The notes below the pieces were generated by a model. The model did not search any database. It was not told the origin of the DNA and was given only the letters and a program-made list of their open reading frames with translations. Below are positions 55,440 to 64,000 of a stretch of DNA of 64,000 nt, in pieces. The translations under genes were made by a program, and so were the position numbers. Positions within the stretch are counted from its first letter, which is position 1, and each line of letters begins with the position of its first letter. The stretch comes from Pseudoduganella armeniaca (GTDB taxonomy: Bacteria > Pseudomonadota > Gammaproteobacteria > Burkholderiales > Burkholderiaceae_D). The stretch spans positions 186,001-250,000 of the forward strand of contig NZ_CP028324.1 in NCBI RefSeq assembly GCF_003028855.1, written 5' to 3'.

Positions 55440-56342
55440 TTATGCCGGCGTCTGCAGCGGCACCGGCGGGGCGATCTCGCCCCGCACGACCTTTTCGTAC
55501 TCGGCAATGACCTGGGCGCCGAACAGCAGCAAGGTGGCGCCGATCTCCAGGCTGAACATGACGACGATGGCCGTCGTCATCGAGCCGTACACGACGTTCA
55601 CCTGCGACAGTGTCGAGAAATACCATACCAGCACATGCCGGGCGATTTCCCACAGCACGGTGGCCGTCACGCCGCCGATCAGCGCGTGCTGCCACGACAG
55701 CCGTCCCACGGGCATCACCATGTAGATCGACGACAGCAGCAGCACTTCGCCGCCCAGCCCCAGCAGGTACAACAGCGCGCCGGACAGGCCGTGCAGCGAC
55801 CACTCGTAGCCGAACAGCCGCACGCTTTCCGCGCCGATCACCTGCAGGCTGCCGGCGACCAGGGTGACGACGAGCGCGCCGACGCCCAGGCACAGGATGT
55901 AGCAGTACGGCAGCACGGCCGAAATGAGGTAATGGCGCCGCCGCACCGCTACGCGGTGGATGAAGATCACGCACATGGCGTTTTCCAGCACGGTGAAGGC
56001 GAGCGAGCTGAAGAACAGCATCGTCAGCACGAGGAACCAGCCGACCAGGTCGCGGTGGTCGAGGAAGTGCGCCACCTCGCCCACGATGGCGCGCGACTGG
56101 CCCGGCACCAGCCATTCCAGGTAGTGGCCGATCGTCTCCAGCAGTTCCTTCGGATCGATCACGTGCGACAGGGCCACGACGACCAGCATCAGCAGCGGCA
56201 CGATGGACAGCAGCGAATAATAGGCGACAGCACCCGCCAGCAGCAGCCCCTGGTTGGCCCGGAAACCCGTCAGGCACTGCAGCGCGAAGCGCAACGGATG
56301 GCCCAGCACGAAGGCCGTGGCCTTGCGGTTGAGTATTGTCAT
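55440..56342 (-). CDS. YihY/virulence factor BrkB-family membrane protein
   Basis: A 300-aa polytopic protein with about six membrane spans and the family motif QGLLLAGAVAYYSLLSIVPLLMLVV near the N-terminus. The C-terminal GSMTTAIVVMFSLEIGATLLLFGAQ is also typical. Earlier RNase BN annotation of this family is not supported. The start MTILNRKATAF at 56342 is chosen over the longer frame. It converges with the kinase gene. Confidence 0.93.
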   Translation of the reverse strand: MTILNRKATAFVLGHPLRFALQCLTGFRANQGLLLAGAVAYYSLLSIVPLLMLVVVALSHVIDPKELLETIGHYLEWLVPGQSRAIVGEVAHFLDHRDLVGWFLVLTMLFFSSLAFTVLENAMCVIFIHRVAVRRRHYLISAVLPYCYILCLGVGALVVTLVAGSLQVIGAESVRLFGYEWSLHGLSGALLYLLGLGGEVLLLSSIYMVMPVGRLSWQHALIGGVTATVLWEIARHVLVWYFSTLSQVNVVYGSMTTAIVVMFSLEIGATLLLFGAQVIAEYEKVVRGEIAPPVPLQTPA

Positions 56343-56515
56343 GTCGCCAATTCTACCGGGGCGAGCCGGGGCGTGACGCTCGGCAGGCTGGGAGATGTGA
56401 CAGCCCCCCGGCACCGAACTGATGACATTGAGGTACGATATGTCGGCCAATGATGCAAGGCAACCCCTAGAACGGGCCGGCCGCGCAGTCATCCAAAACA
56501 GCCGCAGGAGACACC

Positions 56516-58714
56516 ATGAGCACTGAAAGCAGCCAGAACGAGAAGGATACGCAACTGCGCACCGATGCGCTGGAATACCATCGCAGTCCCGTGCGCGGCA
56601 AGATCGAAGTGGTGGCCACCAAGCCGCTGTCCAACCAGCGCGACTTGTCGCTGGCCTATTCGCCCGGCGTTGCCTACGCCTGCGAGGAGATCGCGGCCGA
56701 CCCGGCCATGGCGGCCGAGTACACGTCGCGCGGCAACCTGGTTGCCGTCATCAGCAACGGCACCGCCGTCCTTGGCCTGGGCAATATCGGCCCACTGGCG
56801 TCCAAGCCCGTGATGGAAGGCAAAGGCTGCCTGTTCAAGAAATTCGCCGGCATCGACGTGTTCGACCTGGAACTGGACGAACTCGATCCGGACAAGCTGG
56901 TCGACGCCATCGCCATGCTGGAACCGACCGTCGGCGGCATCAACCTGGAAGACATCAAGGCGCCCGAGTGCTTCTACATCGAGAAGAAGCTGCGCGAACG
57001 GATGAACATCCCGGTCTTCCATGACGACCAGCACGGCACCGCCATCATCTCCAGCGCGGCGCTGCTGAACGCGCTAAAGGTGGTCGGCAAGGACATCGGC
57101 AACGTCAAGCTGGCCGCCTCCGGCGCCGGCGCCGCGGCCATCGCCTGCCTGGACATGATGGTCAGCCTGGGCGTCAAGCGCCACAACATCTTCGTGACCG
57201 ACTCGAAAGGCGTGATCTACACGGGCCGCGACGCCAACATGGAAGCGAACAAGGCCCGCTTCGCGCAGGACACCAGCGCCCGCACCCTGGCCGACATCGT
57301 GCGCGGCGCCGACGTGTTCCTGGGCTGCTCGACCGCCGGCGTGCTGACGGCCGAGATGGTGAAAACCATGGCCGACCGTCCCGTGATCCTGGCGCTGGCC
57401 AATCCGGAGCCGGAGATCCGCCCGGAAGTGGCGCGCGCCGCCCGGCCGGACTGCATCGTCGCCACCGGCCGCTCGGACTATCCGAACCAGGTCAATAACG
57501 TGCTCTGCTTCCCGTACATCTTCCGCGGCGCCCTCGATTGCGGCGCCACCCGCATCACGGACGAGATGAAGCTGGCCTGCGTGACGGCGATTGCCGAGCT
57601 GGCCGAGGCGGAAGCCAACGACGCCGTGGCCGCCGCCTACGCGGGCCAGGACCTGACGTTCGGCCCGGACTACATCATCCCGAAACCGTTCGATCCGCGC
57701 CTGATGGCGGCCATCGCGCCGGCCGTTGCCGCTGCGGCCGCCGCCTCCGGCGTCGCCACCCGCCCCATCGAGGACATGCACGCCTACCGCGACAAGCTGG
57801 GCGAGATGATCTACCACACCGGCTTCTTCATGAAACCCGTGTTCGCGCAGGCGAAAGCCAACCCGCGCCGCGTGGCCTATGCGGACGGCACCGACCAGCG
57901 CGTGCTGCGCGCCGTGCAGACGGTCGTCGACGAACGCCTGGGCCATCCGGTGCTGATCGGCGCGGCGGCCGCCGTCGAGAGCGCGATCCGCCAGGCCGGC
58001 CTGCGGCTGCGCCGCGACCAGGACTACACGCTGGTGGAAGCCGACGGCGACACCACGCGCCAGGGCTGCCGCCTGCTGGCAGAAGGCAAGGTCGATGCGC
58101 TGATCTGCGGCATGCACGGCAGCTACGACAATCACCTGGCCCACGTGAAGAGCGAGATCGGCCTGGCGCCGGGCGCGCCCGTGCTGGCGGCGATGAATGC
58201 GCTGGTGCTGGACAAGATGACCCTGTTCATCACCGACACCTACGTCAACGACAGTCCGTCGGCCGAAGAGCTGGCGGCCATCACGCGCCTGGCCGCCGCC
58301 GAGCTGCGCCAGTTCGGCCTGGAGCCGAAGGCGGCGTTGCTGTCGCATTCGATCTTCGGCTCATCCGAGCGCCCGTCCGCGCGCAAGATGCGCGAGGCCG
58401 CCGCGCTGCTGGCCAAGTCCGATCCGGAACTGCCGGTGCTGGGCGAACTGCACGGCGACGCGGCGCTGGCGGAAGACATCCGCCGCCTGTACCAGCCCGA
58501 AGGCGGCTATGCCGGCAGCGCCAACCTGCTGGTGATGCCGTCGCTGGACGCGGCCAACATCACGTTCAACGTGCTGAAGGTCGCCGCCGGCAAGGGCGTG
58601 ACGGTGGGGCCGATCCTGCTGGGCGCCGCCAAGGCCGTGCACATCCTGAGCCCCAGCGCGACGGTGCGCCGCATCGTCAACATGACGGCGCTGGCTGTGG
58701 CGGGCGTGCGCTGA
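56516..58714 (+). CDS. maeB: NADP-dependent malic enzyme with phosphotransacetylase-like domain
   Basis: A 732-aa MaeB. The malic-enzyme half (1-about 400) has SPGVAYACEEIA, VISNGTAVLGLGNIG, PVFHDDQHGTAI, and the nucleotide fold AASGAGAAAIACLDMM. The C-terminal half (about 430-732) is PTA-like (ADGTDQRVLRAVQ, SILG-like LLSHSIFGSSE, LGELHGDAALAED, GSANLLVMPSLDAAN). It decarboxylates malate to pyruvate; in some family members the PTA domain is regulatory. Isolated between YihY and LD-carboxypeptidase genes, with a 16-bp gap to the latter. Confidence 0.97.
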   Translation: MSTESSQNEKDTQLRTDALEYHRSPVRGKIEVVATKPLSNQRDLSLAYSPGVAYACEEIAADPAMAAEYTSRGNLVAVISNGTAVLGLGNIGPLASKPVMEGKGCLFKKFAGIDVFDLELDELDPDKLVDAIAMLEPTVGGINLEDIKAPECFYIEKKLRERMNIPVFHDDQHGTAIISSAALLNALKVVGKDIGNVKLAASGAGAAAIACLDMMVSLGVKRHNIFVTDSKGVIYTGRDANMEANKARFAQDTSARTLADIVRGADVFLGCSTAGVLTAEMVKTMADRPVILALANPEPEIRPEVARAARPDCIVATGRSDYPNQVNNVLCFPYIFRGALDCGATRITDEMKLACVTAIAELAEAEANDAVAAAYAGQDLTFGPDYIIPKPFDPRLMAAIAPAVAAAAAASGVATRPIEDMHAYRDKLGEMIYHTGFFMKPVFAQAKANPRRVAYADGTDQRVLRAVQTVVDERLGHPVLIGAAAAVESAIRQAGLRLRRDQDYTLVEADGDTTRQGCRLLAEGKVDALICGMHGSYDNHLAHVKSEIGLAPGAPVLAAMNALVLDKMTLFITDTYVNDSPSAEELAAITRLAAAELRQFGLEPKAALLSHSIFGSSERPSARKMREAAALLAKSDPELPVLGELHGDAALAEDIRRLYQPEGGYAGSANLLVMPSLDAANITFNVLKVAAGKGVTVGPILLGAAKAVHILSPSATVRRIVNMTALAVAGVR

Positions 58715-58730
58715 CCCGCCGTGCCGGGGT

Positions 58731-59786
58731 CTAGACGACCCCGGCTTCCAGCAGGGTCAGGGTCTGCGCGGCCGTGTCGAGCCGCGCCTGGATCCCCATC
58801 GGCAGCGTGAACTGGTCGCGGATATGGCCGAACGACCAGCCCGTGACGGCGGGGATGGCCAGCGGCCGCAGGTGCTGGTCCGTCGTCTCGTCCAGCGTCA
58901 GCGCACTTTCGCCCGGCGCCGGCGTGCAGCCCTCGAACACCCCCAGCATCACGGCGGCCGCCTGGCCGAACGGCTGGTTCATCTGCAGCTGCATCAGCAT
59001 GCGGTCGATCCGGTAGGGCTCCTCGTTGACGTCTTCCAGGAACAGGATGCTGTTGCGGATATCGGCCGCATACGGCGTGCCCGCCAGCGCGGCCACCAGC
59101 GACAGGTTGCCGCCCGTGAGGCGGCCCGTCGCCCCGCCCGGCACCACGGTGCGGGTGGCGTACTGCGGCGCGCTCAGTGCACGCTGGGCATTCTCCGCCG
59201 CCATCGGGATCACGTATTCCGGCTGCGGGTCCATCAGCACGTTCAACAGGTGCCGGGTGGCGTAGTCCGATGGCGTGGACATCGCCAGTGGCCCGTGGAA
59301 GGTGACGAGGCCCGCATGGCGGTTGATCGCCAGGTGCAGCGCCGTCAGGTCGGAATACCCCACCAGGATCTTCGGGTGCGCGCGCACCATCTGGTAGTCG
59401 ATGTGCGGCAGCAACTGCAGCGCGCCGGAGCCGCCGCGGATGGCCCAGATGGCCTTCACCTCCGGGTCGCGGAACATCGCATTGAAGTCGATCATGCGCT
59501 GCGCCCACAGCCCGGCGTAATTGCCGTGTGCGGCGTTCAGGTGCGCGCCCAGCTTGACGCGCAGGCCGAGCGCCTCGACGTGCGCGACGGACCGGTCGAT
59601 CGTCTCCTGCGAGACGACGCCGGCCGGGGTGATCAGGCCGACCGTGTCGCCCGGCGCCAGCCGGCGTGGCTTGATCAATGGTGGAAATGGCATCGTCTTG
59701 CTGCCCTTTGAAAAAGCGGGAGCCGCCGGGAGTAGCCCGGCGGCGGCCAGCAGGCGGCAGAACCGCCGGCGGGTGATGTCGTTCAG
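58731..59786 (-). CDS. ldcA: S66 LD-carboxypeptidase with Tat-type signal, CTG start proposed
   Basis: An S66-family peptidase (LdcA/MccF-like) of 320 aa from ATG 59693, with LAPGDTVGLITPAGV, WAIRGGSGALQLLPHIDY, the nucleophile in LVGYSDLTALHL, TGGNLSLVAAL and TGWSFGHIRDQFTLPMG. The frame is open upstream, and 31 residues before the ATG read NDITRRRFCRLLAAAGLLP..., a Tat signal (R6-R7-R8-F9 then hydrophobic core and AxA-like PAFS). The only in-frame initiator-like codon there is CTG 59786, overlapping the receptor stop (CTGA). LD-carboxypeptidases trim murein tetrapeptides; this form would be periplasmic. If ATG 59693 is used it is cytosolic. Confidence 0.7.
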   Translation of the reverse strand: MNDITRRRFCRLLAAAGLLPAAPAFSKGSKTMPFPPLIKPRRLAPGDTVGLITPAGVVSQETIDRSVAHVEALGLRVKLGAHLNAAHGNYAGLWAQRMIDFNAMFRDPEVKAIWAIRGGSGALQLLPHIDYQMVRAHPKILVGYSDLTALHLAINRHAGLVTFHGPLAMSTPSDYATRHLLNVLMDPQPEYVIPMAAENAQRALSAPQYATRTVVPGGATGRLTGGNLSLVAALAGTPYAADIRNSILFLEDVNEEPYRIDRMLMQLQMNQPFGQAAAVMLGVFEGCTPAPGESALTLDETTDQHLRPLAIPAVTGWSFGHIRDQFTLPMGIQARLDTAAQTLTLLEAGVV

Positions 59787-62548
59787 AGGAATTTGTACTT
59801 CACGCTGAACGAGAATGCGCGGCCGCGCGGGTCGGCCACGCGCGGGTCCCAGCCGGCCCCCACCACCTCGTCCACATTGTGCGCGGTGAACGGCGGATCG
59901 GTATCGAACAGGTTCTGGATGCCGAACGTCAGCGTCGTTTTCGGGAAGCCGGTATAGGTCACGGACACGTCATGCTTCGTGTAGTGCCTGACGCGCGGGT
60001 CGAAGCCGGCCGGCGGCGTGCCCTTGCCGTTGTTCGGCAGCTGGTCGTTGTAGCCCGAGGCATAGCGCTGCATCAGCAGCGCGCTCCAGTTGCCCTTGCC
60101 GACGGTCAGGCTGGCCGTGTGCTTCCAGCGCAGGTAGATGTCGCGTGTGCTGAACTGGCTGACCTGCTCCTTGTACGGCTGGCCCTCGAACTCGGCGAAC
60201 TTGAAGCTGTCCAGGTACGTCCCGTCCAGCACCGCCGCGTACGTATAACCGGCGTATTTGCCATCGTAGCGCAGGCCCAGGTCCACGCCGCGCGTCTTCA
60301 GGCCGGCCGCGTTGATCCAGCCCGCTTCCACGTGGTCGATCACGCCGGTGGCTTGGTCGCGCACGATGTACTGCGGCAGGTACTGCCAGTTGTTCAGCAC
60401 CGTCTGCGGCGTGCGGTTCAGGATGCGGTCCTGGATATTGATGGCCCACCAGTCGAGCGAGGCGCTGAAGTTCTTGAATGGCTCGATGACGAGGCCCAAG
60501 GTGCCCTGCTTCGAGGTTTCCGGCCGCAGCGCCGGGTTGCCGCCGGTCCGGTAATCCAGGCGCTCGATGGCGCAGAAGGCCGGGTCGCCCGGATGCTTGG
60601 CGCAGCCTTCCTGGTCGATGATCCCGTTCGGCAGCTCCTGCGACAGCCGGCCCGCATACAGCTGGTTGAAACTCGGTGCCAGGAAGCCCTTGCCGGCCGA
60701 GCCGCGCAGCAGGAACGTCTGCGTCGGCTGCCAGCGGAACGCCACCTTCGGATTGGTCGTCGCGCCTACCAGGCTGTAGTTGTCGCGCCGGATCGCCAGC
60801 TGCACTTCCAGGTCTTTCAAGACCGGCACCAGCGCCTCCGCGTAGACGGCGCGCACGTAGCGCGTGGCTTCGTCCAGGTTGGCGTTGCCGGGCGAGAGCA
60901 GGATCGTGGTCGCATCGACGTCCTGGCCGAACGAATAGGTCTCCTTGCGCAAGTCGAAGCCGGCCGCCATCGAAACGGCGCCGGCCGGCAGGTTGAACAC
61001 CTCGCCGGAGATCGAACCGTCCAGCTGCGTCATCGTGGTGCGGCCGTGCTGGAAGGCGCCACGGTACTTGGTCGATTCGATCAGGTCCATGGCCTGCTGC
61101 GTCTGCGCCTGACCCGGTGCCACCCACGGGTTGACGATGCCGCTGGCCAGCGCCGCGTAGATCTTGCTGGTGTAGCCGTAGCCGTCGACCAGGTCCGTCT
61201 GCGTGGTGCTGATCGATTTCGCCAGGCCGACCTTGTAGTCGTATTTGCCGGCCAGCGTGCCCTCCGCCGCCAGCAGGCCGCGGTAGCTCTCGGCGACGTT
61301 GTACTGGGTGCGGTTGCCCCACGGCGTGGCGCGCCATTTGTAGACGATCGGCTTGCCGCGGTCGTAGCTGGGGATATAGGCCGACAGGTCCTGGTAGTAC
61401 GGGCCGTTGACGGGGTAGGCATTGCCGTTGGCCAGGCTGGTCGAGATCTGCACGGCCGTCAGTTCTGCCGTCGCTTCCGTGCGCGAGCCGGTGAACTCGG
61501 CAAACACGCGGTGGTTGTCATTGATCTTGAACGTGCCGCGCGCCAGCGCCGTCGTGCTCTCGACCGGGAACGCCATCAGGTAGTCGCTGCCGTAGTCGTA
61601 AGCGCACGAGTAGCGCGTACGCGTGGGCGACGTCACGTCCTTCCACAAGTCGGTCTGGTATTGCGACATGCCCGGCACGGTGTCGCATTTGCCCTGCAGG
61701 CTCAGTAACCCGGCCTGCAGGTAGGTGGTCGGATCGCCCGGCATCTTGAAGCCCGTGCCCAGGGCCGTGCCGGCGCCGGTCAGGATATTGGCGAACGGCG
61801 TGCCGGTGGTGTCGGGCGACAGGCCGCGCTGCGGCTGGTCGCCGCGGGCAAAATCGCGCTGGCGCGATTCGAGCTTGTCGTCCACGTCGTGCGTGACGGT
61901 GGCCATCACGTTCCAGCCGTCCGTATTCAGGTCGCCCAGGCCGCCCAGCAGCGAGTAGCTGCGCTGCATGCCCCCGCCCGCCTCGGTCGCGTTCAAGGTG
62001 GTGGAGGCTTCCAGCCCCTGGTAGTCGGTGCGCAGGATGAAGTTGACGACACCGCCGATGGCATCGGTGCCGTAGATGGCGGAGGCGCCGTCCTTCAGGA
62101 TCTCGACGCGGGCGACGGCGCCCAACGGGATCGCATTCAGGTCCACCGCCTTGCCGCTGCCGCCGTGGTTGCCCATGCGGCGCCCGTTCAGCAGCACCAG
62201 GGTGGCGTTGGGGCCCAGGCCGCGCAGCGACGCGAAGGCTGCGCCACCGGAAACGCGGTCGGCATCCGCGCCGAACACGTTGTTCCCGGAGGTCATATTG
62301 TCGGCGCCCGTGCCATTGGCGGAAATCAGCCGCATCAGCTGCTCGGTGTCCGTGATGCCGGCCTTGCGGATCGTGTCGAACGTGATCGTCTGCACCGGCA
62401 GCGCGCCTTCTTTCGCCACGCGCTTGATGCTGCTGCCCGTGATCTCCACGCGCGGCATCGGCTGGCCGCCCTGCTCCTGCGCCATGCCCACCACCGGCCC
62501 GACGGCCCCCATCAGCGCCATCAGGTGCGCCAGCTTCTTTAGTTGCAC
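59783..62548 (-). CDS. TonB-dependent outer-membrane receptor
   Basis: A 921-aa receptor with signal peptide, a plug (PRVEITGSSIKRVAKEG, ASLRGLGPNATLVLLNGRRM, RVEILKDGASAIYGTDAIGGVVNF) and a long barrel ending FSFSVKYKFL. The plug type (ITGSSIKR, VAREG-like) is that of large peptide/carbohydrate receptors rather than classical siderophore ones. The start is GTG 62548 because AAGGGAGAGA precedes it at normal distance; an ATG ten codons earlier is possible. The last residue is Leu after the usual terminal Phe. The substrate is unknown; neighbours are a peptide-type binding protein and an LD-carboxypeptidase. Confidence 0.95.
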   Translation of the reverse strand: MQLKKLAHLMALMGAVGPVVGMAQEQGGQPMPRVEITGSSIKRVAKEGALPVQTITFDTIRKAGITDTEQLMRLISANGTGADNMTSGNNVFGADADRVSGGAAFASLRGLGPNATLVLLNGRRMGNHGGSGKAVDLNAIPLGAVARVEILKDGASAIYGTDAIGGVVNFILRTDYQGLEASTTLNATEAGGGMQRSYSLLGGLGDLNTDGWNVMATVTHDVDDKLESRQRDFARGDQPQRGLSPDTTGTPFANILTGAGTALGTGFKMPGDPTTYLQAGLLSLQGKCDTVPGMSQYQTDLWKDVTSPTRTRYSCAYDYGSDYLMAFPVESTTALARGTFKINDNHRVFAEFTGSRTEATAELTAVQISTSLANGNAYPVNGPYYQDLSAYIPSYDRGKPIVYKWRATPWGNRTQYNVAESYRGLLAAEGTLAGKYDYKVGLAKSISTTQTDLVDGYGYTSKIYAALASGIVNPWVAPGQAQTQQAMDLIESTKYRGAFQHGRTTMTQLDGSISGEVFNLPAGAVSMAAGFDLRKETYSFGQDVDATTILLSPGNANLDEATRYVRAVYAEALVPVLKDLEVQLAIRRDNYSLVGATTNPKVAFRWQPTQTFLLRGSAGKGFLAPSFNQLYAGRLSQELPNGIIDQEGCAKHPGDPAFCAIERLDYRTGGNPALRPETSKQGTLGLVIEPFKNFSASLDWWAINIQDRILNRTPQTVLNNWQYLPQYIVRDQATGVIDHVEAGWINAAGLKTRGVDLGLRYDGKYAGYTYAAVLDGTYLDSFKFAEFEGQPYKEQVSQFSTRDIYLRWKHTASLTVGKGNWSALLMQRYASGYNDQLPNNGKGTPPAGFDPRVRHYTKHDVSVTYTGFPKTTLTFGIQNLFDTDPPFTAHNVDEVVGAGWDPRVADPRGRAFSFSVKYKFL

Positions 62549-62740
62549 GGATCTCTCCCTTTCATGTGCGGTCCCCACCGTGGCTGGGATCCAGTTTGGG
62601 CCCGGGGCGGCGGCGATGTCATGGCATTGCCCTGTCCTGCCCAGCGCCCGGCGAACTCAGGGTAGCGCGCGCTCGAACGCGCCACCTAATGAAAATTGCA
62701 GGCGCTTCCATAACTTTATGGAATGCATCCGTTGCAATTG

Positions 62741-64000
62741 TCAGCGCGACATTTTAGCCGCCCCTTCACGCGCGGCCATATCGATGTCCAGATAGCGCCA
62801 GTTGGTGAATTCGACGGGGTGGCGCTTGTAGTTTTTTAGCCACGGTTGCCGGATGTCGGCGGAGATCGGGTGCGTCAGCAGCACCCACGGGTTGTAGGCG
62901 TGGATCAGCTGCGCCATTTCCGTGTAGAGCCGCTGGCGTTGGGGCCCGTCCGCCAGCTTGCGCGCCTGCTCGTAGCGCACGTTATAGGCCGGCAGGTTGA
63001 AGCGGGCATAGTTGGCACGGCCCGCGTTGGGACCGTACAGCAGCTGGTAGAAATTGTCGCCATCGGGGAAATCGGCCACCCAGTTGGTCTCGAACATCAT
63101 CACTTTGCCGAGGCGCGAGGCCTTGATGATCTCCGTTTTCTTGTCGGTGATGAACTCCACGCGCAGGCCCAGTGCGTTCAGGTTCTTGCGCCACAACTCG
63201 TCGCGCAGGCGGCCCACCATCGAAGGTTCGCTGTGCATCCGCAAGATCAACGGCCGTCCGTCCGGCAAGGTGCGGAAGCCGTCCTCTCCCTTGCGATAGC
63301 CATGACGCTCCAGCAGCGCGCGCGCCAGCGCCAGGTTGTAGGTGATCGGACTGCGATACGCGGGGTCGTAGCCCAGCACATTGGGCGGCAGCGGCGTCTG
63401 CGCCGGCAGCGCCAGCCCCTTTTTCAGCAGCGCCACGTCCTCGGCGCTGTTGTAGCCCAGCGCGATGGCGCGGCGCAGCGCGATCTTGTCCGGCGTGTAG
63501 CCGCCGATGACGGGGTCCTCCATGTTCATCCACATGTAGTAGGTCTGCAGCACCGGGAACGGGTCCAGCACCATGCCACGCCGCGCCAGTTCCGGTTTCA
63601 GTACCGGCGTGGCCGACGCAGGATCGAGCACCAGGTCGCGCATCGATTCGGGCACCTGCTCGATGTAGTCGAATTCGCCGTTCAGGTAGCCCAGCACGCG
63701 CGACTGGTATTCCTCCATGATCTTCACGTCGACCCGGTCCACCAGCGGCAGTTGGCGGCCTTCCAGCGCGCCGCCCACGCCGTGCAGGCGGGCATGGTAG
63801 TCGCGGTTGGCCGCCAGCGTGATGCGGTCGCTGCGTTTCCACTCCTGCACCGTGAACGGGCCGCTGCCGACTGGGTGGTTGCCCAGCTGCGTGCCGTATT
63901 TTTCCGCCGCCTCGCGCGCGACAGCGCCCGTGGCCGGCAACGCCAGGTAGAACAGGAAGCTGGGATCGGGCTCCTTCAGCCGGATCTGCAAGGTGTAGCG
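62741..64000 (-). CDS. Oligopeptide-type ABC binding protein (SBP_bac_5), 5' end missing
   Basis: The frame stays open to the window edge, so the N-terminus is outside; 419 codons are seen. The SBP family 5 features are GSGPFTVQEWKRSDRITLAAN, VDVKIMEEYQSRVLGYLNGEFDYIEQVP, TYYMWMNMED, RRAIALGYN and a late YARFNLPAYN with the NWRYLDID end. It should bind a peptide or other extended ligand for an Opp/Dpp-like importer in the periplasm. It is in the same direction as the TonB receptor but separated by 192 bp without a gene, so it may be a distinct transcript. Confidence 0.9.
   Translation of the reverse strand, partial: RYTLQIRLKEPDPSFLFYLALPATGAVAREAAEKYGTQLGNHPVGSGPFTVQEWKRSDRITLAANRDYHARLHGVGGALEGRQLPLVDRVDVKIMEEYQSRVLGYLNGEFDYIEQVPESMRDLVLDPASATPVLKPELARRGMVLDPFPVLQTYYMWMNMEDPVIGGYTPDKIALRRAIALGYNSAEDVALLKKGLALPAQTPLPPNVLGYDPAYRSPITYNLALARALLERHGYRKGEDGFRTLPDGRPLILRMHSEPSMVGRLRDELWRKNLNALGLRVEFITDKKTEIIKASRLGKVMMFETNWVADFPDGDNFYQLLYGPNAGRANYARFNLPAYNVRYEQARKLADGPQRQRLYTEMAQLIHAYNPWVLLTHPISADIRQPWLKNYKRHPVEFTNWRYLDIDMAAREGAAKMSR

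Noticed and set aside
55431..55449. GCCGGC repeats with a T-containing loop as terminator between the kinase and YihY genes
   Set aside because: Stem is only six self-complementary bases, no T-run follows, and it overlaps the YihY stop.

Overview
The window is a 64-kb chromosomal segment of a GC-rich betaproteobacterium, most likely Oxalobacteraceae of the Massilia/Telluria/Duganella type. The evidence is housekeeping gene order (mla - ABC exporter - bolA - murA - his - HIT - tat in one direction; grxD-ubiX; liuR-isovaleryl-CoA dehydrogenase-aceK-thiolase), a PEP-CTERM protein, and several families of intergenic palindromes. This assignment is inference; no rRNA or tRNA gene is visible, nor any CRISPR array or prophage. 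Both window ends cut a gene: an SNF2 helicase on the left and a peptide-type ABC binding protein on the right.

Layout. 1-3.2 kb: 3' end of an SNF2 helicase and a Liv-type binding protein. 3.2-22.2 kb (minus strand): read in transcription order, the phospholipid-transport genes mlaF-E-D-A-C-B, an ABC-2 exporter pair, an ibaG-like bolA gene, murA, hisG-D-[orphan DNA methyltransferase]-C-B-H-A-F-I-E, a HIT protein, then an inserted AraC/SDR divergent pair, then tatA-B-C. 22.2-31 kb: PEP-CTERM protein, glutamate synthase gltB-gltD, and a solitary REP-associated tyrosine transposase (RAYT) bracketed by inverted repeats. 31-37 kb: secreted hydrolase, then SNF2 helicase - PAS histidine kinase - response regulator in one compact minus-strand unit. 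37-44.6 kb: tex, a PadR/DUF2812 pair with a long operator-like palindrome, grxD-ubiX, a secreted erythromycin-esterase-family protein, an XRE regulator with its own palindrome, and an MBL-fold hydrolase. 44.7-51.4 kb (plus strand): liuR, isovaleryl-CoA dehydrogenase, aceK, thiolase, SDR, acyl-CoA dehydrogenase, with LiuR-type boxes. 51.5-55.4 kb: an RstA/RstB-like two-component pair whose genes are separated by two opposite-strand envelope genes. 55.4-64 kb: YihY, the malic enzyme MaeB, and a minus-strand set comprising a peptide-type binding protein, a TonB receptor and an S66 LD-carboxypeptidase. The peptidase appears to carry a Tat signal reached only from a CTG codon overlapping the receptor stop.

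The most unusual feature is the set of palindromes. Three very long perfect ones (26-30 bp arms, 3-nt loop) each sit between the stop codons of a convergent gene pair. Two of them share every arm position except a 7-bp block and the outermost base pair, and both of these differ between copies yet are perfectly compensated on the other arm. Three 39-bp elements and one double-hairpin element occupy other gaps. The only transposase-like gene present is the RAYT, whose HUH motif reads Q-L-H, so it may no longer be catalytic.
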